Source: Cytidiella melzeri (Eukaryota; Basidiomycota; Agaricomycetes; Polyporales; Irpicaceae). From it: 11,966 bases of DNA. Shown here piece by piece: positions 1 to 7,531 of this stretch (position 1 is the stretch's first letter; the number at the start of each line of letters is the position of its first letter). A program made the position numbers and the translations under genes. Under the pieces are notes generated by a model. That model was not told where the DNA came from and did no database searches. It was given only the letters and a program-made list of their open reading frames with translations. Location of the stretch: assembly GCA_022592445.1 (NCBI GenBank), contig JABYQR010000689.1, positions 1 to 11,966 of the forward strand, written 5' to 3'.

Positions 1-32
1 AGGAAAATTGCCAACTCCGTGCCTCTGCATGA

Positions 33-464
33 GCATACAGAGAACGTGCTGCTGAGGAGCGTGACCGCACCTTAGCTGAGCAACAAACCCACAAGCTCAC
101 CCTTGCAGAGTGACTAGCAAAGCTCCCTGCACCGACTCCCGCCCCCGCTGCACCTAAACCGGTGTTGATTGACTTCAAAAAGTTGTCACTGGTTGATCTT
201 GTCGGCATCTTTAGGCCCAAGCTCGCTGCCGTCCGCACTCGTCTACAAGCTCTCACTGAGCTTGAAGAACTCCTAAATTGTGCAAACCATGACCATTGTT
301 GTGCCTTGCTCCATCTCGTCAACAAGGTTAATTGTTTCCTCAACCGAGTTGATGATCTTGCACCCATCACAGCAGACCGCGAGTGGCAGCTCCTGGACTG
401 GGGTTGCAAAGCAATTGGGAAAGTTTCTTTCAAGCAGCTTCGTACCTTTCAAGCAGCTTTGTAA
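33..464 (+). pseudogene. Degenerate ORF of unknown function upstream of gag
   Basis: One frame is open from base 33 to a TAA at 462-464, apart from a TGA at 111-113. The first part is rich in Glu, Arg, Ala and Gln, like a coiled coil. After the TGA comes an Ala-Pro linker (about 126-161), then a Leu- and Cys-rich helical-looking stretch. There is no convincing ATG; 162 is a GTG. I do not recognise the product. It sits in the same frame as the gag segment further on, so it may be an extra N-terminal module or leader ORF of copy 1, or a remnant of the sequence copy 1 landed in. Positions 465-593 contain several in-frame stops, and I see no other feature there. Confidence 0.3.
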
Positions 465-593
465 AAACTGCGATAGAGTTCTAGCACAACTTAACGTAGT
501 CAATAGTGATAGCTACTTTCAGTGGATATAGACAGTCCACAGTTTTTGCACACCACGTCTTGCAAAAATTATATACACTTCTTTGATTCGAGC

Positions 594-1423
594 ATGGTCA
601 TAGATGACCACTTCTACGAAGGCATATTCTACGAGTGTGACAAACAACCGTGCCCAAATTGGTACACTCAGGCAGACCCAACAAAAGCGGTCAACAGCGT
701 GTACTACTCTGAGCACCACCAAACTCCAAACGAAGACAATCTCCGCCTCATCACCAAGGAAGACATGGACCAGAATGCTGCTCCTGAGGCCGCCCCAGCT
801 GCCAACCTGAGCACCCAGGATATTTAAAACATGTTCGGCATCCTGACACAAAGAATGGTGGATCTCACCAATCAGGTGGCTGCCTTGACAGCTGCTCAGG
901 CACCAGCCATTGCCGCAGCAACGCACACGTCCGAGAACGGAGTATTGTTGAGAAGCCGGTCTCTTTTAAGGGAAAGAGGTTGTTGGAAGCAACGCTTTTC
1001 TGGCATGCTTTCATTGTCTGGGCCCAGAACCAGGGCAAGGCGTTTTTCCAGCAGGACACGCAAGGCCAGGTCCGGGTGGACAACAATGGCGCAAGGATCT
1101 TTGATCCTCACAAACTCATCACTAGCGCCCTGTTGTTCATGCAGGACGACGCTGCCGACTGGGCTCACTCTCATATTGAGGAGCTGGCCAGTAGTAAACC
1201 AGCTTTTGGCAACAGCTGGGATACGTTTATCGAGGCTTTCAAAGCCAAATTTCAGCCTATAGATGCTGTCATGGAGGCTAAGACGAAAATAGCCAACATG
1301 AAGCAAGGCAATAAGACCTTCGCCGCCCACATCTCCGAGTTTGAGACCTGGGCCCCTCGCACTGGCTGGAGCCAGCAGGACCTCTTCAATCGTCTCAAGT
1401 TGAGCTTGAGCACCGAGTACTTG
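594..1423 (+). pseudogene. gag, N-terminal half of copy 1 (broken)
   Basis: This part of the structural Gag polyprotein builds the virus-like particle. Two ATGs with good context lie in frame at 594 and 765; the one at 765 begins an Ala/Pro-rich stretch (MDQNAAPEAAP) and is the likelier gag start. A TAA at 825-827 interrupts the frame, which then continues with a hydrophobic-polar stretch (MFGILTQRMVDL). A frameshift between about 920 and 947 moves the open frame to that of 980-1426. The shifted part holds the typical retrotransposon gag core: LEATLFW, then DDAADWAH, SWDTFIEAFKAKF, and a helical tail ending LSTEYL at 1423. The TAA at 1424-1426 already belongs to the insertion. The remaining gag resumes near 3274. 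Confidence 0.75.
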
Positions 1424-1536
1424 TAACACTGATACGCCCGGAAATTGGCTAGGCACGGAGAACCGGCAGCAGCCCGCCATTTGCGCGGCCCACGTCATCC
1501 TGAGCAGCAGTCCCTCCACTTTCCCAGCGTCACGGG

Positions 1537-1576
1537 CACGAGGAGTTCACCGAGGTCACGAGGAGTCCGCCGAGGA
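1537..1576 (+). repeat. 20-bp tandem duplication inside the insertion
   Basis: Two adjacent 20-base units, 1537-1556 and 1557-1576, both begin CACGAGGAGT and differ at three positions. A partial third echo (CCGAGGA) follows at 1578-1584. This lies upstream of the TATA box, in what would be the U3 of an LTR, where short repeats often act as enhancers; that role is inferred. Confidence 0.6.
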
Positions 1577-2000
1577 TCCGAGGACTTGACGAGCAGCAAC
1601 GCGCCGGAAACATCCGAGGCCGAGGAATCGCACCGAACTCTGACTCACAGACACGCCCCTTTTGCATTGGAGCATGGGCCGGCCAGCCACCAAGTGTTTC
1701 GGACACGGGTCGGACCAACGGTAGAAGAAACTTGACGCGCGAACCCCGTTTCAGGAAGGCTCCTATCACGCCACGCTGTGCAACTCTTGGACGGCGCCTC
1801 ATCACCTGCTTGCAACGGTTGGCGCCTCTTCAGCGAAAGGGCGCGCGCCGCTACTCCGCGTCAACCAACGCTGTGTCCTGCCGGGCGTCGACTCGCTGAC
1901 ATTTTGCCTCCGCAGACGGAAGTATTCTGCCAACCTGTTTCCTCGCTCTCACGTTTGGGTTTAGAACATAGAAGGAAAGGTTTAGGAGAGGGTCTTTAGG

Positions 2001-2010
2001 ATATATAAAA
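2001..2010 (+). promoter_or_regulatory. TATA box of the gag-splitting insertion
   Basis: ATATATAAAA at 2001-2010 is a strong TATA-type element in otherwise GC-rich sequence. It lies about 150 bases upstream of the ATG at 2160, a sensible distance for a promoter with a start site near 2030 and a short leader. It would drive rightward transcription of the pyrimidine-rich half of the insertion and of the ORF at 2160-2687. Confidence 0.5.
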
Positions 2011-2159
2011 GGTGTTGCCTGTACTGCGTAGAAAATCAATCAATCCCCACCCCAGTTTCCAGAGTTCACTTTACGCTTTGCGCTTGCGTCGAGGGAGTCT
2101 CTTTGCGCCCATAGCTGTAGCTTCTTCTGCGTTGTCTCACTGCAACTACTTCCACATTT

Positions 2160-2687
2160 ATGTCCGCTGCATCTACTAATGACAACCCGCCTCGAGTCTG
2201 CCGTTACTGTCCCACTGTTCCCCACCTGCCCGACGGTTGCTGCCCTTACCGCCCGCACCCGCGCAAGGTTCTACGCCGTTACCTCATCATCCCCGCGCCC
2301 ACACCGCCACCAGAACCCTCAGCAGCGCCTACGGTCTCCCCTGAGAGATCTACTCCTAAATCACCCTCGCCAGCGTCGTCCGTCGCCTCCGTCGCGGACT
2401 CGCTTGATAACTGCTCTTACTGCAACACTCAGAGCGATCACCCAATTCCCCTACAATCAGGACCTTTTGTCCCGCTTGACTGCAATCGCCCGCGCGCGCC
2501 GCACCCAGATTGTTGGCTGTCTCCAGACTTTGAAGGCGAGGACCACAAGTGCAAACTAGTGCAGTTCAATCTTACCAGCTCTACCAACGTCGTTGTTGGC
2601 CACGCATTCGCTTGCAATACGCACTGCCGCTCGGGAAGTGTTGTTCTACACTACCGCCCCCACGCGCAGTCTGTCGGGTCAAATTGA
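2160..2687 (+). CDS. Hypothetical Cys/His-rich protein, 175 aa, inside the insertion
   Basis: This ORF starts with ATG at 2160 and ends at TGA 2685-2687, downstream of a good TATA box. The N-terminus has a Cys cluster (CRYCPTVPHLPDGCCPY, about residues 14-30), followed by a basic patch (RPHPRKVLRR). A Pro/Ser/Ala-rich linker spans about residues 45-80. The C-terminal part has more Cys and His (CSYC, DCNRPRAPHPDCW, CNTHC). Many codons end in C or T, which could reflect coding use but also the pyrimidine bias of the region. I recognise no family. It may be an LTR-internal ORF, a captured exon, or chance; an overlapping frame is also open over 2179-2559, which argues for caution. No intron was resolved. 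Confidence 0.3.
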   Translation: MSAASTNDNPPRVCRYCPTVPHLPDGCCPYRPHPRKVLRRYLIIPAPTPPPEPSAAPTVSPERSTPKSPSPASSVASVADSLDNCSYCNTQSDHPIPLQSGPFVPLDCNRPRAPHPDCWLSPDFEGEDHKCKLVQFNLTSSTNVVVGHAFACNTHCRSGSVVLHYRPHAQSVGSN

Positions 2688-3273
2688 CTGCGATCTCACA
2701 TAGCCTTGCGCTGCGACCCGCGCTCCATTGGTTTATCTTTCTCTACGGTTCCTTTCGGCTTTGTTATACTGCGTTTACTTTTTAAACTGCGTTATTTTAC
2801 TGCGTTACTGCGTTGCGTTTCACCTTCACTGCGTCGAGCTTACTGCGTTCACTTTCACTGTGCCCGTGTTTTACAGCAACTTCTTCATCTTCACCAGCAA
2901 CCGCGTTTTGTGTTCAAGATTCATATTGCGCCTGCGTTTATCATCTGCGTCTCTCCGCGCGCTGTTTTCCTACAAGTTGCGACATCTCCCGCGCGTTCTC
3001 TTTGAGCCGCGCTATAACTCTTTCGCTTTCACCGCGCCGCCTTGCCCCTTTTACCCGCGGTACGAGTGGTAGCTGCCCGTCTAGCTCTTTTCACACAAAC
3101 TTTAACACAAACCTTGTCACTCTTTCTGGCACAGGTAAAACTAGGACTCTAAGACCACCTCGCACACTTTAACACTTCCGCGCTTCCGCACCTTTACACT
3201 TCTATTGCCACTTCGTGGTTGGTTGTGTTGTCCGTAAGGTTGTTCTTAGTTTGAAGCGTGACTCAGTGTCTCA
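2688..3273 (+). other. Pyrimidine-rich, CTGCGTT-repeated 3' part of the insertion
   Basis: No credible gene is seen. The stretch is C/T-rich on this strand, and the word ACTGCGTT or CTGCGTT recurs several times between about 2766 and 2850. Overlapping open frames in all three phases (2706-3172) come from the lack of purine-rich stop codons and are probably not coding. The right boundary with gag lies near 3270-3273. Confidence 0.5.
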
Positions 3274-3847
3274 ACGCGTCTCGTACTTCCAAACTTGCAC
3301 CGCCACCTATGACGCACTCAAAGATCAGTGTAAGGCAGTTGATGCCCAGCTTGCCGACCTCTGTAACAGCACAGGCAAGGTCATGGTGGACAGCTCGTCA
3401 GAACACGGCAAGTCCCACCAACAAGCATTCCGTGATCCCAACGCCATGGAGATCAACGCCTCCCATTTCTCCGCCTCATTTGACTCGCTCTTTGCGGGTC
3501 TGGGCAAGCAGGAGATCTTCCAGAAATGGAAGAAGGAGATGAGCAAGCGCTGCTCAGTTTGTGGATCCGAGAACCACAAGAAGAGGGACTCTAAGCACCC
3601 TGATGACCTGGTTTGCAACCACTGTGGTGGTACCGGTCACTGGGGGGCAGTTTGCCTGAAACGGCTTCAAGGCGTCCCTAAGGGACAAAGAGTCGCTGCG
3701 ACCTCGTCGACCTCATCAGCCACTACTACGCCGAAGCAAGACGCATCCAGTGACAAGGATGCTAAGATTGCTGCTCTCAAAGACATGCTGGACATCCAGA
3801 AAAAGCAAATGGATGAAATGGCTGCCAAAATCAACGCCGCTTTTTGA
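3274..3847 (+). pseudogene. gag, C-terminal half of copy 1 with zinc knuckles
   Basis: This is the nucleocapsid half of Gag, which binds and packages the element RNA. After the insertion the frame resumes with RVSYF and includes DPNAMEINAS, a stretch typical of this gag family. Two CCHC-type knuckles follow. The first, at 3551-3592, reads CSVCGSENHKKRD and has lost its last Cys. The second, at 3614-3655, reads CNHCGGTGHWGAVC and is a complete CX2CX4HX4C. A Ser/Thr linker and a short Lys/Met-rich coiled coil precede the TGA at 3845-3847. The open frame extends back to 3215, but those codons belong to the insertion. The stop sits in a T run next to the protease frame. Confidence 0.75.
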
Positions 3848-3860
3848 AGAGGACTCGTGA

Positions 3861-4241
3861 CACAGCCGCAGCTGCGAGTCCCCCAGATACCCTGTCCCTG
3901 TCTCCTTTGTCGTCTACCTTGTCTTCCGCCTTGTGTACTATAGCAACCCCGTGCCCGTCATCTGTTATCTCTTCATGTACTATCTCGTGTTATCTTCTCA
4001 TTTCTGTGTACATGTACTAGTCAAAGGTCTCAATAGAAGCATCCGTGTTCCTGCTATGATTGACTCAGGAGCCACGGCTTTGTTCATCAGTCACCAGTTT
4101 GTCAAAAAGCATAAGATTATCCAACATCCTCTTGGGAGAATCATCTCACTACACAACATTGATGGAACTAAGAATAAAGCTGGCGGATTAACGCACTTCG
4201 TTCGCCTTACACTCACTGTCGGAGGACACAGACCAAGCTAG
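3861..4241 (+). pseudogene. Aspartic protease region of pol, copy 1 (truncated)
   Basis: The retroviral-type aspartic protease cleaves Gag-Pol inside the particle. The active-site motif is intact: AMIDSGATALFIS, with the DSGA codons at 4062-4073, preceded by VHVLVKGLNRSIRVP. The frame ends at TAG 4239-4241 after LTVGGHRPS, well before the second half of a normal protease (no ILGLPWL-like motif follows). The frame then switches directly into the pre-RT linker. A deletion of the distal protease and part of the linker is the simplest explanation. Compared with copy 2, about 10 bases are missing near 3988, and single-base differences shift the leader frame. The protease is in a different frame from gag. 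Confidence 0.7.
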
Positions 4242-5416
4242 CTGCCAAAGCAAACAAAGCAAAAGCCCAGCGCTCCTTCGAAGACATTGTTCCATCAGAG
4301 TATCACAGATATGCTAAAGTCTTCTCTGAGGAAGAGTCTAATCGGCCACCTTAGCATCAGCCCTGGGACCATTCAATTCATCTCAAACCAGACGCTCCTG
4401 AGATGATCAAATTGAAAGTTTATCCTATGCCCCTGAACGGACAAGCCGAGCTTGACAAGTTCATTCAGGAGAACCTGACAAAAGGTTACATCATGCCTTC
4501 TAAGTCTCCAATGGCTTCTCCGGTCTTTTTCATCAAAAAGAAAGACAACAAACTCCGACTTATTCAGGACTACCGCAAACTAAACGACATCACTGTAAAG
4601 AATCGTTACCCACTACCGCTTGCTACCAACATTGTCAACAAGCTCAAGGGTGCAAAGATCTTCACCAAATTCAATGTTCGTTGGGGATATCACAATGTCC
4701 GAATCAAAGAAGGAGATGGGTACAAAGCGGTGTTCGTTACCAACCGAGGACTCTTCGAACCTAAAGTCATGTTCTTCGGTCTCACGAACTCACCCGCTAC
4801 CTTCCAAGCTCTGATGGACAACATCTTCGCCGACCTGGTCGCCAAGGGCAAGGTGGCTGTCTATCTAGATGACATTTTGATTTGGAGCAACAACCTGACG
4901 GAGCACCGCAAGTTTGTACACGAAGTCCTCGACCGACTTCAACAGCACGATCTCTACCTTCGGCCGGAAAAGTGCAAGTTTGAGAAATCTGAAATTGAAT
5001 ACCTTGGGTTAATCATTTGCGCTGGCAAAGTAGCTATGGACCCTGTCAAAGTCCAAGCAGTTTCTATGTGGCATACACCCAAGAACCTCAAAGAAGTTAG
5101 AGGATTCATAGGGTTTGCCAACTTCTACCGACACTTCATTCAAGACTTCTCAAAGCACGCACAACCTCTACATGACCTGACAAAGAAGGACGTACCGTTC
5201 GTTTGGGGTCCAGCACAGCAAACTGCCTTCACGTTGCTAAAGAAGGCCTTTACCACTAAGCCTATCTTGGCAGTCTGGGACCCTGAACTCCCTACACATC
5301 TAGAAGTCGATGCCTCAGGCTATGCGACTGGTGGCATCATCTCCCAGAACTCAAAGGAAGATGGGCGAAGGAAGATGGATTCTACCACCCTATTGCCTAC
5401 CGATCCGCATCTATGA
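4241..5416 (+). pseudogene. Reverse transcriptase and start of RNase H, copy 1
   Basis: RT copies element RNA into cDNA. The frame opens at 4241 with the pre-RT linker (EDIVPSEYHRYAKVF), is broken by TAG at 4352-4354 where relatives have Glu, and is then open to 5416. RT landmarks are in order: [60 protein letters not shown] (4862-4879), LRPEKC, then the thumb GFANFYRHF. Motif A reads FNVRWGY, with Asn (4673-4675) in place of the catalytic Asp, while the motif C YLDD is intact. RNase H begins at EVDASGYATGG, with its first Asp at 5309-5311. The frame is lost at the 14-bp duplication (5354-5381). Loss of the motif A Asp should abolish polymerisation; that follows from RT biochemistry and is not tested here. 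Confidence 0.85.
5354..5381 (+). repeat. 14-bp tandem duplication breaking the RNase H frame (copy 1)
   Basis: Units at 5354-5367 and 5368-5381 share AAGGAAGATGG. Removing one unit restores the expected frame from the VDAS segment into FYHPIAYRS, so the duplication is the frameshifting event. The same duplication is present in copy 2 at 10215-10242. Confidence 0.8.
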
Positions 5417-5604
5417 CTGAAGCAGATTGTAATTATAAAATCTTTGATTGGGAGATGTTAGCCATCACCAAAGCTCTCAAATATTGGCGCCGCTACCTTG
5501 AGGGGCTCAAGGAACCATTTGAGATCTGGACAAATCACGCCAACCTGCAGTACTGGAAAACTGCACAACACCTCACTTGACATCAAGCACATTGGTCACT
5601 GCTT
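5368..5604 (+). pseudogene. RNase H C-terminal part, copy 1
   Basis: RNase H removes the RNA strand from the RNA-DNA hybrid. After the 14-bp duplication the frame continues FYHPIAYRSASM, then NYKIFDWEMLAI, with the catalytic Glu codon at 5452-5454 intact. The usual WTDH motif is WTNH here, with Asn at 5533-5535. The following TGA at 5578-5580 lies in HLT-stop-HQ, where relatives carry Arg, consistent with CGA to TGA. The frame then runs without a shift into the integrase segment. The last RNase H acid, normally in ADPLSR, is Asn as well (5662-5664, ANPLSR). Two of four catalytic acids are therefore lost in addition to the frame breaks. Confidence 0.75.
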
Positions 5605-6876
5605 TTGGCTGACTTCAACTTTGTGTTGGTACACAAGCCTGGCAGTACCATGATACATGCCAATCCTCTATCTCGTCTTCACTCACACGCTGTTACGGAC
5701 AAAGAAGACAACAAAGATCAGGTGGTACTGAAACCGGAACATTTCTGGATCCTTGCTACTAGCATGCTTGCTACTGCTTCTCCGCTTGAATCAAAGATCC
5801 AAGAATGCACGGAGCAAGAAGCAGAAGTCGCACAAGCTCTTGCCACCCTCCAAAAGAAGGGACCTTGCAAACTTGTTGGCGGTTTACTCGAATGGGAAGA
5901 CAGTGACGGGCTCCTCTATTACAAGGGAAAACTCTACATCCCTAACAACAAAGAGCTCCATCACGAAATTGTCAAATCTTGCCGTGACACACCCACGGCT
6001 GGTCATCCGGGCAAACACGGCACCATAGAGCTAGTCTCACGACACTATTGGTGGCCAAAGATGAATGCCTTTGTCAAGACTTACGTACTAGGTTGTGATC
6101 GCTGTCAACGCTACAAGTCAGCTCCACACCCTAAAGCAGTACTACAGCCCCAGGAAACTCCGGCCGGACCTTGGGAACATGTCGGAGTAGAGCTCACCAC
6201 TCAGCTGCCACCCTCTAAGGGATTCAATTCGATTGCGGTCTACGTTGACCATTACTCCGATCAAACACACATCATCCCTATTACCACTAAGGTTAACACT
6301 GAGGGGATTGCCGATCTACACTACAAAGAAGTATTCCGACTTCACGGCATTCCCAAGAAGGTGTTCTCTGACCGAGGACCCCAGTTTGCAGCACGCTTCA
6401 TGCGTGCACTCTATCACCGCCTAGGCATAGAGACTGGTTTTACAACATCCTATCATCTGCAAGGAAATGGCAAAGTTGAACGCAAAAACCAGGACATTGA
6501 ACAGTACCTGTGTCCATTCTGTCAGCAACAACAAGACGACTGGGTTGATTATCTGCCGGTGGCTGAGTTTGCACTCAACTTGCAAGTACATGCGGGTAAC
6601 TCTCAAACACCGTTTGAAGTCATCTATGGTTATTGCCCCAACTTCACCATACCAGTTGGCAAGCAAAGCAACATCCCATCACTTGATGAGCGCCTTGACA
6701 ACATGGCTCGAGTACGCAAAGAGACCGAAGAAGCTCTTTGTCTAAGCAAAGAAAAGATGAGGCAACTCTATGAATCTGAGAAGCAATCTCCACGCATCTT
6801 CCAGGTGGGCGACATGGTCTGGCTGAATGCTAAGACTGTCCAGATCCACCAGGCTACCCCTGAACTCTGTCCTTGA
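5605..6876 (+). pseudogene. Integrase, copy 1
   Basis: Integrase inserts the cDNA into the genome. The segment starts inside RNase H (FNFVLVHKPGS); its 5605 start is a TTG, so this is part of a longer pol and not a separate gene. The HHCC zinc-binding domain is recognisable (GHPGKHGTIELVSRHYWW ... GCDRCQRYK, about 6001-6117). The catalytic core follows: PWEHVGVELTTQLPPS, SDRGPQF (Asp 6370-6372) and NGKVERKNQ (Glu 6478-6480). The first DDE acid, in the usual VDL position, is Glu (6190-6192). The frame then reads through AEFALN and the region before the GPY domain, stopping at TGA 6874-6876 where copy 2 has CGA. Several residues conserved in copy 2 are changed here, mainly at former CpGs. Confidence 0.85.
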
Positions 6877-7282
6877 CAACTCAGCCCGTACAAGGGCATC
6901 AAACGCATTGGCGATCTTGATTACAAGCTTGATCTACCCAGCTATCTCCAAATCCACCCTGTTTTCTACATCAACCATCTAAGTCCCTGGTACGACAACG
7001 GCAAAGACATACCTCCGACTCCTGATCCTATCGTCATAGAAGGAGAAGAACGGTATGTTGTCAAAAAAGTGCTAGATAGCAGGCTACACGGACAATAGAA
7101 GAAACTGGAATTCCTAGTCAAATGGGAAGGGTATTCAGACGGACGCATTCGCTGGGAACCGGTTGAAGACCTCGAGAATAGTCAAGAAGCGATTGACAAC
7201 TTCTACAAAGCAAATCCCCGGAGCTCCCCGGGTCATCAAAGCTTCACTCTTTGCGGATCTCCACTCGCACTTTTGGGAATTC
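6877..7282 (+). pseudogene. Integrase C-terminus and chromodomain, copy 1 (degenerate, cut by copy 2)
   Basis: This continues the integrase frame past the TGA. A GPY-like segment (YKGIKRIGDLDYKLDLPSY) and an HPVFYINHLSPW block are followed by a chromodomain at about 7051-7200: YVVKKVLDSRLHG, then TAG 7096-7098, then LEFLVKWEGYSDG and RWEPVEDLENSQEAI. Chromodomains of this kind read histone marks and steer integration to heterochromatin. Tyr, Trp and Tyr of the expected aromatic cage are retained. An extra base near 7210-7216 shifts the frame relative to copy 2. The sequence ends at GAATTC, where the LTR of copy 2 begins; the last few dozen codons of copy 1 should lie beyond the window. Confidence 0.75.
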
Positions 7283-7395
7283 TGTCACAGAGACGGAGCT
7301 CAACGTAGCAACTAGGGACACAGAGTGGAAGACGACGACGAGGTGGTGGCAGGCGTGTAGCACAATGCTCTCACCAACTATAAACCTTATGCAGG

Positions 7396-7486
7396 TATCT
7401 AGCCCAGTAAAGACCAAGTTAGTATGGGGTACTACCAGCTATGTAGTACAGAGGGGGTTTGCTTACCTAGCCCAGTAAACACCAAG
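7396..7486 (-). repeat. Pair of 23-bp direct repeats in LTR R/U5
   Basis: 7396-7418 and 7464-7486 share TAGCCCAGTAAA plus flanks, with two mismatches over 23 bases and a 68-base period. They lie just downstream of the TATA box in the direction of LTR transcription, so both would be in the RNA. A role in R-region structure or 3'-end formation is possible but unproven. Confidence 0.65.
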
Positions 7487-7523
7487 AGGTCGAGATGAGG
7501 GGCTAGGAGCGTACATGCAGCAG

Positions 7524-7531
7524 TATATATA
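7524..7531 (-). promoter_or_regulatory. LTR TATA box (copy 2)
   Basis: TATATATA at 7524-7531 is self-complementary; its orientation is taken from the LTR. It lies about 510 bases from the minus-strand LTR start, as expected at the U3/R border. The equivalent site in the 5' LTR would start the genomic RNA of copy 2. This 3' copy could drive transcription leftward into copy 1, antisense to its pol. Confidence 0.5.

Larger units (their letters stand above)
1422..3273 (+). mobile_element. LTR-like insertion splitting gag (solo LTR or non-autonomous element)
   Basis: Gag homology stops at LSTEYL (1423) and resumes in the same frame at about 3274, so roughly 1.85 kb was inserted. The left end reads TGTAACACTGATACGC; the right end, reverse-complemented, reads TGAGACACTGAGTCACGC. 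The ends are therefore TG...CA with an imperfect inverted repeat centred on ACACTGA. A TATA box at 2001-2010 and the lack of any pol sequence fit a long solo LTR or a small non-autonomous LTR element. I find no clear 4-6 bp target-site duplication, so the ends are uncertain by several bases. Base composition differs from the host element: GC- and CpG-rich to about 2700, then pyrimidine-rich. No internal direct repeats that would mark two flanking LTRs were seen. Confidence 0.6.
1..7282 (+). mobile_element. Ty3/gypsy chromovirus copy 1 (5' end outside window, 3' end cut by copy 2)
   Basis: A single degenerate retrotransposon explains most of the left 7.3 kb. The order is gag with zinc knuckle, aspartic protease, RT, RNase H, integrase, then chromodomain. 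That order, with integrase after RNase H and a C-terminal chromodomain, defines Ty3/gypsy chromoviruses. No LTR matching the one at 7283-8038 is seen in the first kilobase, so the 5' LTR and primer-binding site should lie left of base 1. The element is interrupted twice: an unrelated insertion at about 1422-3273 splits gag, and copy 2 enters at 7282/7283, leaving the last codons of pol beyond the window. Stops and frameshifts throughout make it non-functional. Where gag and the leader meet is uncertain. Confidence 0.85.

Noticed and set aside
896..1519. A 207-codon open frame on the minus strand opposite gag
   Set aside because: It lies opposite recognisable gag sequence and crosses the 1422 insertion junction, so it is a shadow.
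2706..3172. Three overlapping ORFs of about 100-120 codons in the insertion
   Set aside because: They exist in several phases of a pyrimidine-rich stretch lacking stop codons, with low-complexity Leu/Phe/Ser/Arg products.
1417..3287. GTACT at 1417-1421 and 3283-3287 as a target-site duplication of the insertion
   Set aside because: Both occurrences appear to be native gag codons (EYL and SYF), and accepting it would remove gag residues that fit the family, so I treat it as coincidence.
5753..6028. Identical 91-codon ORFs at 5753-6028 (+) and 9568-9843 (-)
   Set aside because: These are alternative frames of the integrase coding region; their identity only reflects the near-identical DNA of the two copies.
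7251..7478. ORF spanning the copy 1/LTR junction
   Set aside because: It joins shifted pol codons of copy 1 to LTR sequence and has no element-like or gene-like content.
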